A stretch of 64,000 nt of DNA from Paenibacillus flagellatus (lineage in GTDB: Bacteria > Bacillota > Bacilli > Paenibacillales > NBRC-103111): the NCBI RefSeq assembly GCF_003217775.1, contig NZ_QJVJ01000011.1, positions 226,658 to 290,657 on the forward strand, in the 5' to 3' direction. The position numbers and the translations under genes are program-made. This document shows positions 49,692-59,317 of the stretch, piece after piece (position 1 is the first letter of the stretch; each line of letters opens with the position of its first letter). Under the pieces are notes generated by a model. That model did no database searches. It was not told the DNA's origin and saw only the letters and a program-made list of their open reading frames with translations.

Positions 49692-51533
49692 TTAATAAAC
49701 ATCCCGCTGATACCGTTTTTGCTGCTGCATGCGGAGCAAATATTCCGCCGCCTCCTCCGGACTCAAGCCGCCCTCCTGCTCGAGGATCGTAGCCAAAGCG
49801 GCATGGACGTCGTGCGCCATCCTCTTCTCGTCGCCGCATACGTACACGCAAGCGCCTTCCTGAATCCACCGGTACAGCTCCTTGCTCTTCTCGAGCATCC
49901 GGTGCTGGACGTACACCTTCTTGTCGGTATCGCGCGAGAACGCCACGTCCATGCGCGTCAATACGCCGTCCTTCAGCCAGCGCTGCCATTCGACCTGGTA
50001 CAGGAAGTCCGTCGCGAAATGCTGATCGCCGTAGAACAGCCACGTCTTCCCTCCGGCTCCCGTCTCCTCCCGCTCGCTCAGAAACGCCCGGAACGGCGCG
50101 ACGCCCGTCCCCGGCCCGATCATGACGATCGGCGTATCCGGCTGCTCGGGAAGCTTGAAGTTGGAGTTGTGCTGGATGAACACCGGCAGCTTGTCGCCCG
50201 GCTGCACCCGCTCGGCCAGATGGACGGAGCAGACGCCGTAGCGCTCTCTTCCCCGCGCTTCGTATCGTACCGCGCGAACGGTGACGTGAACCTCGTCGGG
50301 CGACGCCTTCGGGCTGCTCGCGATCGAATAGAGGCGGGGAGGCATTTTCCGGAGAATCGATACGAATTCGGCCGCGGGCAAGCCTTTAAAGGAGTAATCC
50401 TGCACCAAATCCAACAAATCCCGGTCCTTGATATACGCCCGCAGCTCCTGCTCGCGTCCGGCGTCGAGAAGCTCCTTCAGCCCGCTTCCGGCGAAAAGCG
50501 ACGCGGCCTGCTCGAGCAGCGGCTTCGTCAGCACCGTAATTTCGTAATGTTCGAGCAGCGCGTCGCGCAGCGGACGGGTGTCGCCGTTCTTCGATACGGG
50601 AACGGGCTCCTCGGCCTTCCAGCCCATCGCCCCGATCAGCTCGTCCACGAGACGCGGGTCGTTTTGCGGGTAGATGCCCAGGCTGTCGCCCGGCTCGTAC
50701 TGCAGGTTCGAGCCTTCGAGCGAAAGTTCGACGTGGCGCGTTTCCCGCTCCGAGCCTCGTCCGTTCAAATTGATATTGTCCAGCACTTCCGCGTGAAACG
50801 GATTCGCACGCGAATAATCGGACGCGGCGGCGGCGGCTCCTCCGGCCTGCGCTCCCGACCGCTGTCCGGCCGATGCGGCTCCCGTACCCGCTCCTTCGGA
50901 CAAGGCGGCCACCACTTGAGCCATCCATGCCGAAGCGGGCTCTTCGTAATCGACATCGCAGTCGACCCGCGGCACGATCCGCTTCGCGCCGAGCTCCTCC
51001 AGCCGCTTGTCGAAATCTTTGCCCGTCTGGCAAAAAAACTCGTACGACGTATCGCCGAGCGCCAGTACGGAATAGCGCATGCCGTCCAATTGCGGAGCGC
51101 GCTTGCCGCCTACGAACTCATGGAAGGCGATCGCGTTGTCGGGCGGCTCCCCTTCCCCGTGGGTGCTGACGATCAGAAGCAGGTTTTCGACTTTTTTCAA
51201 GCCGTTCGTCTTGAAATCGCTCATCGAGGAGAGCGTGACCGCAAAGCCCTGCTCCTCCAGCTTCTTGGTCAGCCTTTTCGCGAGCCCGTGACTGTTGCCG
51301 GTTTGCGATCCGTACAGAACGGTCACGTCCTTCGATACGGCGGTCGCGCTCGCGGCCGGCAGCGCCGTCGGCGCGGCGGCTGTCGGCACGGCCGAAGCAG
51401 CCGAACCCCTTACGGCGGCCAAATACCCGCTCAGCCAAATGCGCTGCGATTCGGTCAACGTCGGCACGAGCCGATTGAGCAGCTCGACCTGCTGCTGGTC
51501 GAACGGACTGTTTATGACTTGAAATTCCAACAC
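49692..51533 (-). CDS. cysJ: Sulfite reductase (NADPH) flavoprotein alpha subunit
   Basis: A 613-residue flavoprotein. After an N-terminal segment of about 70 residues come an FMN-flavodoxin domain (LYGSQTGNSHGLAKRL, about 75-215), an Ala/Gly-rich linker, an FAD domain (RLYSIASSPKASPDEVH) and an NADPH domain (MIGPGTGVAPFRAFL, CVYVCGDEKRMAHDVH) ending at the usual C-terminal YQRDVY. It passes electrons from NADPH via FAD and FMN to CysI. It is the first gene of the cysJI operon. Confidence 0.96.
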   Translation of the reverse strand: MLEFQVINSPFDQQQVELLNRLVPTLTESQRIWLSGYLAAVRGSAASAVPTAAAPTALPAASATAVSKDVTVLYGSQTGNSHGLAKRLTKKLEEQGFAVTLSSMSDFKTNGLKKVENLLLIVSTHGEGEPPDNAIAFHEFVGGKRAPQLDGMRYSVLALGDTSYEFFCQTGKDFDKRLEELGAKRIVPRVDCDVDYEEPASAWMAQVVAALSEGAGTGAASAGQRSGAQAGGAAAAASDYSRANPFHAEVLDNINLNGRGSERETRHVELSLEGSNLQYEPGDSLGIYPQNDPRLVDELIGAMGWKAEEPVPVSKNGDTRPLRDALLEHYEITVLTKPLLEQAASLFAGSGLKELLDAGREQELRAYIKDRDLLDLVQDYSFKGLPAAEFVSILRKMPPRLYSIASSPKASPDEVHVTVRAVRYEARGRERYGVCSVHLAERVQPGDKLPVFIQHNSNFKLPEQPDTPIVMIGPGTGVAPFRAFLSEREETGAGGKTWLFYGDQHFATDFLYQVEWQRWLKDGVLTRMDVAFSRDTDKKVYVQHRMLEKSKELYRWIQEGACVYVCGDEKRMAHDVHAALATILEQEGGLSPEEAAEYLLRMQQQKRYQRDVY

Positions 51534-51631
51534 TATTCACCCCGTCTAACGATTCGCGATCGTATTTCCCAGTATTCGCATCTTCATTCATTCACTCTCT
51601 TGAACCCTATCACAGCGCGCTATTCGGGTCA

Positions 51632-51673
51632 ATTAGAATGATCTGATGACATTTATCAAATATACTGATAAAT
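51632..51673 (-). promoter_or_regulatory. cysJI promoter with overlapping inverted repeat
   Basis: On the minus strand TTGATA (51659-51654) and TCTAAT (51637-51632) are 16 bases apart. ATTTATCA (51651-51658) and TGATAAAT (51666-51673) form an 8-base inverted repeat that covers the -35. A repressor site, possibly for a CymR-like cysteine regulator, is inferred; it does not clearly match the known CymR consensus. Confidence 0.45.
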
Positions 51674-51720
51674 CGACACGTTACGGCAAAGCCGCCGTGC
51701 CGCGCTTTCGATTTCGGTAC

Positions 51721-51747
51721 AAACAAAGGCTCACCCTTCGGTGAGCC
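51721..51747 (-). terminator. Metallophosphoesterase terminator
   Basis: GGCTCACC and GGTGAGCC form a perfect stem around a four-base loop. On the minus strand TTTGTTT follows. It is 16 bases past the stop. Confidence 0.75.
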
Positions 51748-51763
51748 CCGTCCGGAAGGCCGG

Positions 51764-52450
51764 TCACTTCCGATACAGCTCCGCAAACCGGCGCCGCAGC
51801 TCGTCCCGCGACATGTTGTTCTTATGCGGGAGCCGCTTCATCTCGATCCGGCCGTCCATAATCGTCATGTAATGCGTCTCGTTCGACGGGTCGTCGGGCC
51901 GGTTATAGCCCACGCTGCCCGGATTGAGCCATAAGCATTCGTTATCGAGGTACGTGACGCTTTGCCGGTGCGTATGGCCGAAAATGAGCCGTTTCCTCGG
52001 GTTGTCCCGGTACTTCTCCCCCGTTTGCCGGCTCCAGTAGCTCTTGAATTCCGAATAGCACACAATCGTCTCGTAGCCGTTATACATATGCTGCATGCTG
52101 TAGGCCGCGCCGTCGATCTCGAAATCGACCCGCTCCGGCAAGCTTTCCAAATAAACGATGGACGCCTCGTCCAGCCATCTGGCGTTGAGTATCGGCCACG
52201 TCAGCTCCGCGGGCGGCACATCCTGCAAATGCAGGCCGCTGCGGTACGTCTCGACGACGAGGCGGTCGTGATTTCCCTGCACGCATACGACGTTACGGCT
52301 TCTTGCCCAATGTACGACGTCCTGCGGCCGGAAGCCGACGTCGACCAAATCGCCGGCGCAATAAATCTCGTCGCTATCGGGTTCCTGCTCCATAATCGCC
52401 TCGAGCGAATCCATGTTGCTATGAATGTCCGACAAGATCAAGAGCTTCAT
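51764..52450 (-). CDS. Metallophosphoesterase (YfcE/MJ0936-like)
   Basis: A 228-residue protein with the full metal set of calcineurin-like phosphoesterases: LSDIHSNMDSL, YCAGDLVDVG, VQGNHDRLV and FGHTHRQSV. Family knowledge: small members hydrolyse phosphodiesters or diadenosine tetraphosphate. The substrate is unknown. ATG 52450 follows GGGGGAAGACGCG. It appears monocistronic. Confidence 0.88.
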   Translation of the reverse strand: MKLLILSDIHSNMDSLEAIMEQEPDSDEIYCAGDLVDVGFRPQDVVHWARSRNVVCVQGNHDRLVVETYRSGLHLQDVPPAELTWPILNARWLDEASIVYLESLPERVDFEIDGAAYSMQHMYNGYETIVCYSEFKSYWSRQTGEKYRDNPRKRLIFGHTHRQSVTYLDNECLWLNPGSVGYNRPDDPSNETHYMTIMDGRIEMKRLPHKNNMSRDELRRRFAELYRK

Positions 52451-52583
52451 CGCGTCTTCCCCCATCCTTCGGCTCGCGTTTCCTTTAAGACTGCCACAGT
52501 CCCAGTCGGATCGCCAGCGGGGAGAATTGTCTTTTGCCCGGTCCGTTTTATTCTGTTCCCGAGCGTATGGCGATTGCAGCGCG

Positions 52584-52621
52584 AAAAAGGCAGCGAAGAG
52601 GGAATCCCTCTCGCTGCCTTT
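52584..52621 (-). terminator. Terminator of the aspartate operon
   Basis: GGCAGCG and AGAGGGA pair with TCCCTCT and CGCTGCC around a two-base loop. On the minus strand it is followed by TTTTTCG. It lies 56 bases past the malic enzyme stop. Confidence 0.8.
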
Positions 52622-52676
52622 CGATATGCCCGGCGAAGCCGCGGAAAATCGCCGCGCTTCTACTCCGGCCTTGCGC

Positions 52677-54101
52677 TTATACGGAAGGCTCTCTCCACGC
52701 CTTGCGGGCGACGCCGGTCCGGTAAGCCGCTTCCACAACCGCTTCCTTTACTTTCTCCACGACCTTCATATTAAATACGCTCGGAATGATGTACGTTTCG
52801 CTCAATTCCTCGTCGGTGACGACGGAGGCGATCGCCTGCGCGGCCGCGAGCTTCATCGCTTCGTTGATTTCGCTCGCCCGGCAGTCCAGCGCGCCGCGGA
52901 AAATGCCCGGGAAGCACAGCACGTTGTTGATCTGGTTCGGCTTGTCCGACCGTCCCGTCGCCATGACGCGGACGTACGGCTTGGCTACCTCCGGATCGAT
53001 TTCCGGGACCGGGTTCGCCATCGCGAAGACGATCGGGTCTTTCGCCATCGACCGGACGTCGTCCACCGTCAAAATATTCGGAGCCGACACGCCGATGAAC
53101 ACGTCCGCCTGCCGGATCACGTCGGACAGACTGCCGGTCTCGCCATGCGGATTCGTCATGTTGGCGAATTCGGTCCAATGCTTGTTGTCGTAATGCGCAT
53201 CGCGGTGAAGAGCGCCGCTGCGGTCGACGCCGATCAAGTTGCGCGCGCCCGCGGCCAGCAGCATTTTCGAGCAGGCGATGCCGGCAGCCCCGATCCCGTT
53301 CACGACGATTTTGATATCCGCCATCGATTTGCCCGTTATTTTAAGCGCGTTCAACAGGCCGGCCAGCAAAACGACGGCCGTTCCGTGCTGATCGTCGTGG
53401 AACACCGGAATATCGAGCTCCCGCTTCAGCCGTTCCTCGATTTCGAAGCAGCGCGGCGAGGAGATGTCCTCCAGGTTGATGCCGCCGAACGCCGGCGCCA
53501 TCGCCTTGACGATGCTCACGATCTCGTCCGGATCTTTCGTGTCGAGACAGATCGGGAAGGCGTCGACACCCGCGAACTCCTTGAACAGCATCGCCTTGCC
53601 CTCCATGACCGGCATCGCCGCCATCGGTCCGATGTCGCCGAGGCCGAGTACGGCCGTCCCGTCGGACACCACCGCGATCGTATTGCGCTTGATCGTCAGC
53701 GAATACGCTTTGTTCGGCTGCTCCGCGATCGCCGTACATATTTTGGCGACGCCCGGGGTGTATACCCGCGACAAGTCGTCGCGGTTTTTGACCGGAATTT
53801 TCGAGGTGACCTCGATCTTGCCGCCCAAGTGAACGAGGAACGTCCGGTCCGAGACGTGAATCACTTGAACGCCTTCCAGCCGTCCCAGCGTCTCGCCGAT
53901 CCGATCGCTGTGCGCCTGATCGGATACGTTGACGGTAATATCGCGGACGGTGCTCGAGCGGCCCGACGAGATGACGTCGATGCCGACGATGTCTCCGCCC
54001 GCTCTTTCGATCGCGGCGGCGATTTCGCCGAGCGAGGCGTGCTCCTTGTCGATTTGAAGACGGTAAATCATATAAGTGCTCGAACTGCTTGATACGGACA
54101 T
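52677..54101 (-). CDS. NAD(P)-dependent malic enzyme with N-terminal ACT domain
   Basis: A 474-residue enzyme converting malate to pyruvate and CO2. Residues about 9-85 form an ACT-like regulatory domain (YRLQIDKEHASLGEIAAAIER). The malic N-domain has LSRVYTPGVAKIC and FHDDQHGTAVV with metal-binding Asp. The NAD domain carries VVNGIGAAGIACSKML. It is the third gene of gltP-aspA-malic enzyme, 55 bases after aspA. The ACT domain suggests allosteric control by a small ligand. ATG 54101 has GGGAG at a long spacing; Met11 is an alternative start. Confidence 0.93.
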   Translation of the reverse strand: MSVSSSSSTYMIYRLQIDKEHASLGEIAAAIERAGGDIVGIDVISSGRSSTVRDITVNVSDQAHSDRIGETLGRLEGVQVIHVSDRTFLVHLGGKIEVTSKIPVKNRDDLSRVYTPGVAKICTAIAEQPNKAYSLTIKRNTIAVVSDGTAVLGLGDIGPMAAMPVMEGKAMLFKEFAGVDAFPICLDTKDPDEIVSIVKAMAPAFGGINLEDISSPRCFEIEERLKRELDIPVFHDDQHGTAVVLLAGLLNALKITGKSMADIKIVVNGIGAAGIACSKMLLAAGARNLIGVDRSGALHRDAHYDNKHWTEFANMTNPHGETGSLSDVIRQADVFIGVSAPNILTVDDVRSMAKDPIVFAMANPVPEIDPEVAKPYVRVMATGRSDKPNQINNVLCFPGIFRGALDCRASEINEAMKLAAAQAIASVVTDEELSETYIIPSVFNMKVVEKVKEAVVEAAYRTGVARKAWREPSV

Positions 54102-54156
54102 GTGGCGACACTCTCCCCTATGAATGTTGAATCCGTTTTCGGTAAACCGTCGATCG

Positions 54157-55581
54157 TTATTCCTTGTCCAGCAGCTCCGCTCCCGCGATGCCCGGGTTCG
54201 TCATCTCGTACGGATCGAGAATCATGTCGAGCTCCCGCTCCGTCAGCACGTTGTGGAGCAGGCACAGCTCGCGTACCGGGCGCCCCGTCTCGATCGCCTC
54301 GCGGGCGATTCTCGCCACCGTTTCGTAGCCGAGGTGCGGATTGAGCGCGGTAATGACGCCGACGCTGTTCTCCACGTACGCCCGGCACCGGTCGACATTC
54401 GCTTCGATGCCTTCCAGGCAATGAACGCGAAACGCGCGGAACGCTTGATCCATCATGCCGAGCGACTGCAGCAGGTTGAACACGAGCACGGGCTCCATGA
54501 CGTTCAGCTCGAGCTGGCCGGCTTCGGACGCGAGGCAAATCGTATGGTCGTTGCCGATCACCTGGAACGCCACCTGATTGACAACCTCGGCCATAACCGG
54601 ATTCACTTTGCCCGGCATGATCGACGAACCGGGCTGACGCGCGGGCAATTGCAGCTCCCCGAGCCCGGCGCGCGGTCCGGAGGCGAGCAGGCGCAAGTCG
54701 TTGGCGATTTTGGACATATTGATCGCGCACACCTTCAGCGCGCCGGACACTTCCGTATACGCATCCGTATTTTGCGTGGCGTCCACCAGATGCTCCGCCC
54801 CGACGAGCGGCAGTCCGCTAAAGTCGGCCAACAGCTCGACGACCCGCTTCATGTAGCGGGGATCGGCGTTCAAGCCCGTCCCGACGGCCGTCGCCCCCAT
54901 ATTGACCTCGTACAAATGCTCGCGCGTCCGCTCGATCCGCTTCCTGTCGCGCTCCAAGACGCGGGCGTACGCCTCGAATTCCTGCCCGAGCCGGATCGGC
55001 ACGCCGTCCTGCAAGTGGGTGCGTCCCATCTTGATGACGCCGTCGAACTGCTCGGCCTTGCGGCGAAACGCCGCGACCAGCTCCTCCATCGTCGCGAGCA
55101 GCCTGCCGACCATGACGAGCGTCGCGATATGGATCGCCGTCGGAAACGCGTCGTTCGTCGATTGGGCCATGTTGACGTGTGTGTTCGGGCTCACCTGGAA
55201 ATAATCGCCCCTCGTCCCCCCGAGCAGCTCGATCGCCCGGTTGGCGATCACTTCGTTGGCGTTCATGTTGATCGACGTGCCGGCTCCGCCCTGAATCGGA
55301 TCGACGATAAATTGGTCGTGCCACCGGCCGTCCGCCATCTCCTGCGCCGCTTGCGCGATCGCGTTCCCGATCCGCGGATGGAGCCGGCCGATCTCCATGT
55401 TCGCCTCGGCGGCCGCCCGCTTGACGACGGCCATCGCGCGGATCAATTGCTCGTGGACGCGATAGCCGGTGATCGGGAAGTTTTCGACGGCGCGCATCGT
55501 CTGGATGCCGTAATACGCGTCGGCGGGCACTTCCTTCGTGCCGAGAAAATCTTTTTCCGTTCTGTAACGAGCCGTTGTCAT
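54157..55581 (-). CDS. aspA: Aspartate ammonia-lyase
   Basis: A 474-residue enzyme that releases ammonia from L-aspartate to give fumarate. It has the superfamily signature [11 protein letters not shown] and the aspartase-type blocks VDPIQGGAGTSINMNANEV and VNMAQSTNDAFPTA, unlike the FumC versions at 10704. ATG 55581 follows AGAAGGGGGAACGGCTTT. It is 27 bases after gltP and 55 before malic enzyme. The three genes give a compact aspartate catabolic unit. Confidence 0.95.
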   Translation of the reverse strand: MTTARYRTEKDFLGTKEVPADAYYGIQTMRAVENFPITGYRVHEQLIRAMAVVKRAAAEANMEIGRLHPRIGNAIAQAAQEMADGRWHDQFIVDPIQGGAGTSINMNANEVIANRAIELLGGTRGDYFQVSPNTHVNMAQSTNDAFPTAIHIATLVMVGRLLATMEELVAAFRRKAEQFDGVIKMGRTHLQDGVPIRLGQEFEAYARVLERDRKRIERTREHLYEVNMGATAVGTGLNADPRYMKRVVELLADFSGLPLVGAEHLVDATQNTDAYTEVSGALKVCAINMSKIANDLRLLASGPRAGLGELQLPARQPGSSIMPGKVNPVMAEVVNQVAFQVIGNDHTICLASEAGQLELNVMEPVLVFNLLQSLGMMDQAFRAFRVHCLEGIEANVDRCRAYVENSVGVITALNPHLGYETVARIAREAIETGRPVRELCLLHNVLTERELDMILDPYEMTNPGIAGAELLDKE

Positions 55582-55608
55582 AAAGCCGTTCCCCCTTCTA
55601 TGCGGCGA

Positions 55609-56874
55609 TTAGGCCGCCTTCTTGACGGTTTCCAAATACCGGCGCCCCTTGTTCGCGTCGTATTGCCCTTCCCATTTCGCCATGACGACGGCGGCCATCG
55701 AATTGCCGATGACGTTGACGACCGTTCGCGCCATGTCCAATATGCGGTCGATGCCCGCAATAAACGCGAGCCCCTCGAGCGGAATGCCGACCGAGCCGAG
55801 CGTGGCCAGCAGCACGACGAACGAAGCGCCCGGCACGCCGGCGATCCCTTTGGACGTCAGCATCAGGACGAGCACCAACGAGACTTGCGCGCCGACCGAC
55901 ATGTCGATCCCGTACATTTGCGCGATGAACAAGGCGGCGATCGCTTGATACAGCGTGGACCCGTCCAAGTTGAACGAGTAGCCCGTCGGCACGACGAACG
56001 AAGTGATCGCCTTCGGCACGCCGAACTTCTCCATCTTCTCCATCATTTTCGGCAGCGCCGTTTCGGAGCTGGCCGTCGAGTAGGCGAGGATGAGCTCGTC
56101 CTTCAAAATGCGCACGATCGCCATCAAGCTCGTTCCGCACAGCTTCGCGATCAAGCCGAGCACGATCGCGACGAACAGGAACATGCCGGCATAAACCGCG
56201 AGCACCAGCTTGCCGAGCGGAAGCAGCGAGGCGACGCCGAATTTCGATACGGTCATCCCGATCAACCCGAAGACGCCGATCGGCGCGAATTTCATAATCT
56301 GGTTCGTCACCCAGAACATCGACTCGGAGACGCCTTGGAAAAAAGCGAGCACCGGCTTGCCCTTCTCCCCGATGGCGGCGACGCCCAAGCCGAACAACAC
56401 CGAGAAAAAAATGATCGCGAGCATGTCGCCGGCGACGAACGACTCGAATACGTTTTTCGGCACGATATTGACGAACGTATCGACGAAGCTGTGGCCGGTT
56501 ACTTTCTCGGTCGTTTCCACGTATTTCGAAATGTCCGACTTGGCCAGTCCGGCCATATCGACGCCGGCTCCCGGCCGGAACAGGTTGGCGATCAGCAGGC
56601 CGAACACGATGGCGACCGTCGTCACGAGCTCGAAATACAAGATCGTTTTGCCGCCGAGCCTGCCGAGCTTCTTCATATCCCCGACACCGGCCACGCCGAC
56701 GATCAGCGAAGAGACGACGATCGGGACGACGATCATTTTAATCAACCGAATGAAAATGTCCCCCGCCGGCTTCAAGTAGCTTTCGACGGACGGATTGCCG
56801 TAGAAGACGGCACCGACGGCGACCCCCAACAGCAAGCCGATCAATATTTGAAACGCCAAACCGAACTTTTTCAT
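55609..56874 (-). CDS. gltP: Dicarboxylate/amino acid:cation symporter (GltP/DctA family)
   Basis: A 421-residue membrane protein. FIRLIKMIVVPIVVSSLIVG, the serine-rich hairpin AYSTASSETALPKMM, TGYSFNLDGSTLY and DRILDMARTVVNVIGN are hallmarks of the DAACS family. Substrates in the family are glutamate, aspartate or C4-dicarboxylates; the downstream aspA favours aspartate, but the sequence alone does not decide. ATG 56874 has AAAGGGG upstream. It is the first gene of the operon and has a cre-like site in front. Confidence 0.9.
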   Translation of the reverse strand: MKKFGLAFQILIGLLLGVAVGAVFYGNPSVESYLKPAGDIFIRLIKMIVVPIVVSSLIVGVAGVGDMKKLGRLGGKTILYFELVTTVAIVFGLLIANLFRPGAGVDMAGLAKSDISKYVETTEKVTGHSFVDTFVNIVPKNVFESFVAGDMLAIIFFSVLFGLGVAAIGEKGKPVLAFFQGVSESMFWVTNQIMKFAPIGVFGLIGMTVSKFGVASLLPLGKLVLAVYAGMFLFVAIVLGLIAKLCGTSLMAIVRILKDELILAYSTASSETALPKMMEKMEKFGVPKAITSFVVPTGYSFNLDGSTLYQAIAALFIAQMYGIDMSVGAQVSLVLVLMLTSKGIAGVPGASFVVLLATLGSVGIPLEGLAFIAGIDRILDMARTVVNVIGNSMAAVVMAKWEGQYDANKGRRYLETVKKAA

Positions 56875-56897
56875 TTCGATTCCCCTTTCCCCTCTTG

Positions 56898-56911
56898 TAA
56901 AAGCGCTTTCT
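56898..56911 (-). promoter_or_regulatory. cre-like CcpA operator upstream of gltP
   Basis: The minus strand reads AGAAAGCGCTTTTA, with the core AAAGCGCTTT fully symmetric. It fits the cre consensus TGnnAnCGnTnnCA except at the outer positions. It lies 24 bases ahead of the gltP start. It suggests repression of aspartate use when preferred sugars are present. Confidence 0.6.
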
Positions 56912-57086
56912 ATTCTGTTTCTCATCAAATCAGTGCCAACGAAAAGTATTGTACGGGCGATCTACCGAAATCGACGAGAACCTACATCTTTCTCCGTTTT
57001 TATTTTTACATGTCGCCTTCGCATGCCGGTTCCCCGATCTTGGAACAATAAGCAATCAGAGTATCGCAAGGAGGCTCCGAAGACGA

Positions 57087-58358
57087 TTGAACGACAAACG
57101 GCTGCTCGTCCTGCTGATGGTCGTCGCGGTACCGGTTGCGGGTGAGCTGCATTTCTTCCCGTTCCATACCGATTTTCGGGTAAGCTTGGGCACCCCCGTC
57201 TTTTTTCTGTTTCTGCTTTGGGTCCGGTCCGTCCCGCCGGTCGTCTCCGGCTTGCTCGTCGGCGCCTCGGTGGCGGCGTTCCGCATCGGACTCGAATGGA
57301 CGCTCGCGCCGCGGGGCGACTGGGGGGACGCGCTGCGCCACCATGAGCCGGCGTTTCTTTATTACGCGACATACGGCCTCGCCTTCGCCGCCTTTCGCCT
57401 GAACCGATATCGGCACCGTCCGATCGCGCTCGGCGCGCTGGGGGTCGCCGTCGAGCTCGCCGCGTCGGCGGCGGAGCTGCTGCTGCGCCGTTCGGCGGCC
57501 GACGGGCTGACGCAGGCCGCGACATGGAACCAGATCGGACTGCTCGCCGTTTTCCGCAGCTTTTTCGTCGTCGGCTTCTTCAATCTCGTTCAGCTGAAGC
57601 AGACGCGGGCGGCCGAAGAGCGGCAGCGCAAAGAAAAAGAAACCATGCTCATGCTCGTCACCGGGCTGTACGAGGAAACGATCCACCTGAACAAGACGCT
57701 GCGAAGCGCGGAGCGTATCGCCCAGGACTGCTACGGGCTGTACCAATCGCTGAAAGGGGAAACGCCCGTCCCGCGCGAACGGCTCGCGCAGCAGGCTCTC
57801 CGGATCGCCGGGGAGGTGCACGACATCAAGAAGGACAATCAGCGGATATATGCGGGGCTGTCCGGCCTGATCGCGCACGACGGGGACTACATGCCGTTGG
57901 CGGAATTGGCGGGCATCGTCCGGCGCTCGAACGAAAAGTACGCCCTGTCGCTCGGCAAAAAGATCGGGATCGGCTTGCGGACGGAGGGCGATCTCCCTTC
58001 CTGTCATGCCTACGCGACGCTGTCGCTGTTGAACAACCTCGTCGCCAACGCCGTCGAAGCCATTCCGGAGTCCGGTCATATCGCGATCGAGGCGAGGCGC
58101 GAGGACGATACGATCGTACTCGAAGTGGCCGACGACGGACCGGGCGTCACGCCCAAGCACCGGGACAACGTCTTCGTACCCGGCTTTACGACGAAATACG
58201 ATTCGACCGGCAAGGCCTCGACGGGCATCGGCTTGGCTTACGTCAAGCAGGAGGCCGAGCGGATGTCGGGAACGGTCCGGTACCGCCCCGGCAGCGGCGG
58301 AACCGGCGCCGTCTTCACCGTCGCCCTGCCCGCCAGCCGAATCGGAAAGGAGGAATAG
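57087..58358 (+). CDS. Sensor histidine kinase, GlnK(YcbA)/DcuS-like
   Basis: A 423-residue kinase. About five to six membrane helices (residues 5-185) replace a periplasmic domain. A coiled-coil and the H-box EVHDIKKDNQRIYAGL follow, then an ATPase domain with NNLVANAVEAIP, VADDGPGV and GIGLAYVKQEAER. The pattern matches B. subtilis YcbA/GlnK, which controls glutamine use. Start TTG 57087 follows AAGGAGG at a long 12 bases. It is divergent from gltP and 4 bases upstream of its regulator. Sensing of aspartate or glutamine is inferred. Confidence 0.85.
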   Translation: MNDKRLLVLLMVVAVPVAGELHFFPFHTDFRVSLGTPVFFLFLLWVRSVPPVVSGLLVGASVAAFRIGLEWTLAPRGDWGDALRHHEPAFLYYATYGLAFAAFRLNRYRHRPIALGALGVAVELAASAAELLLRRSAADGLTQAATWNQIGLLAVFRSFFVVGFFNLVQLKQTRAAEERQRKEKETMLMLVTGLYEETIHLNKTLRSAERIAQDCYGLYQSLKGETPVPRERLAQQALRIAGEVHDIKKDNQRIYAGLSGLIAHDGDYMPLAELAGIVRRSNEKYALSLGKKIGIGLRTEGDLPSCHAYATLSLLNNLVANAVEAIPESGHIAIEARREDDTIVLEVADDGPGVTPKHRDNVFVPGFTTKYDSTGKASTGIGLAYVKQEAERMSGTVRYRPGSGGTGAVFTVALPASRIGKEE

Positions 58359-58362
58359 CGCG

Positions 58363-59286
58363 ATGCGGTTTTTTATCGTCGACGACGATCCGGCCGTCCG
58401 CTCCATGCTGGAAACGATTATCGAGGACGAGCAATTGGGAACGGTGGCGGGCGACGCCCCGGACGGAAGTCATATCGATCACGGCTTGCTCGCCTCGCAG
58501 CGGGTCGACGTCCTGCTGATCGATCTGCTGATGCCGGGCCGCGACGGCATCGAAACCGTTCGCGAGCTGGCCGGCCGGTTCGAAGGGAAAATCGTCATGA
58601 TTTCGCAGATCGAATCCAAGGAGCTGATCGGCAAGGCGTATGCCGCCGGAATCGAATATTACGTGACGAAGCCGATCAACCGGCTGGAGGTGGTCGCCGT
58701 CCTGCGCAAAGTCGCGGAGCGGCTGCGGCTGCAGCATTCGATCCGGGACATTCGAAAGACGCTCTCCGCCATCGGCTTCGACGGCGCGGCCTCCGGGAAA
58801 GGAACCGCCGCACCCGAAAAAACGATTGTCGACAGCGGGAGCGACGTGCTGTCCGACCTCGGACTCGTCGGCGAAGCCGGCGTCCAAGATTTGCTGGACA
58901 TCCTCGAGGTGCTGTCCCGGCACGAAAGCGAACGGCCGGGGGAGCCGGGCTTTCCGCAGCTGCTCGACCTGTATCGGGACATTGCCCGGAGGAAGCTCGG
59001 CCCGTCCGCATCCGAGGCGAACGTCAAGAGGGAGGTCAAGGCGGCCGAGCAGCGGGTGCGGCGGGCGGTGCATCAGGCGCTCGTCCACGTCGCCTCCCTC
59101 GGCTTGATCGATTACGCGAGCCCGAAGTTCGAGCAGTACGCGACCGTCTTTTTCGATCTGGGCGATATCCGCAAAAAAATGAAGGAGCTGGAGGACGAAA
59201 CGTCTCCCGCTCCCGGTTCGATCCGGCAAAACACGAAAAAGTTCATTCAGGCGCTTTATCTCGAATCGAAAAAGCGGATGGCGTAG
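58363..59286 (+). CDS. Response regulator, GlnL(YcbB)-like
   Basis: A 307-residue regulator. The receiver has D7-D8-D9, phospho-accepting D54 in LLIDLLMPG and Lys in YYVTKPIN. The C-terminal half (about 135-300) is the YcbB domain: RVRRAVHQALVHVASLGLIDYA and KKFIQALYLESKKRM. It is encoded directly after the kinase, so the two form one two-component system. Family knowledge: YcbB/GlnL activates a glutaminase-transporter operon; here the divergent gltP-aspA operon is the likely target. Confidence 0.88.
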   Translation: MRFFIVDDDPAVRSMLETIIEDEQLGTVAGDAPDGSHIDHGLLASQRVDVLLIDLLMPGRDGIETVRELAGRFEGKIVMISQIESKELIGKAYAAGIEYYVTKPINRLEVVAVLRKVAERLRLQHSIRDIRKTLSAIGFDGAASGKGTAAPEKTIVDSGSDVLSDLGLVGEAGVQDLLDILEVLSRHESERPGEPGFPQLLDLYRDIARRKLGPSASEANVKREVKAAEQRVRRAVHQALVHVASLGLIDYASPKFEQYATVFFDLGDIRKKMKELEDETSPAPGSIRQNTKKFIQALYLESKKRMA

Positions 59287-59317
59287 CGCGGCATGAACGT
59301 CATGCGCGAACAAGACG

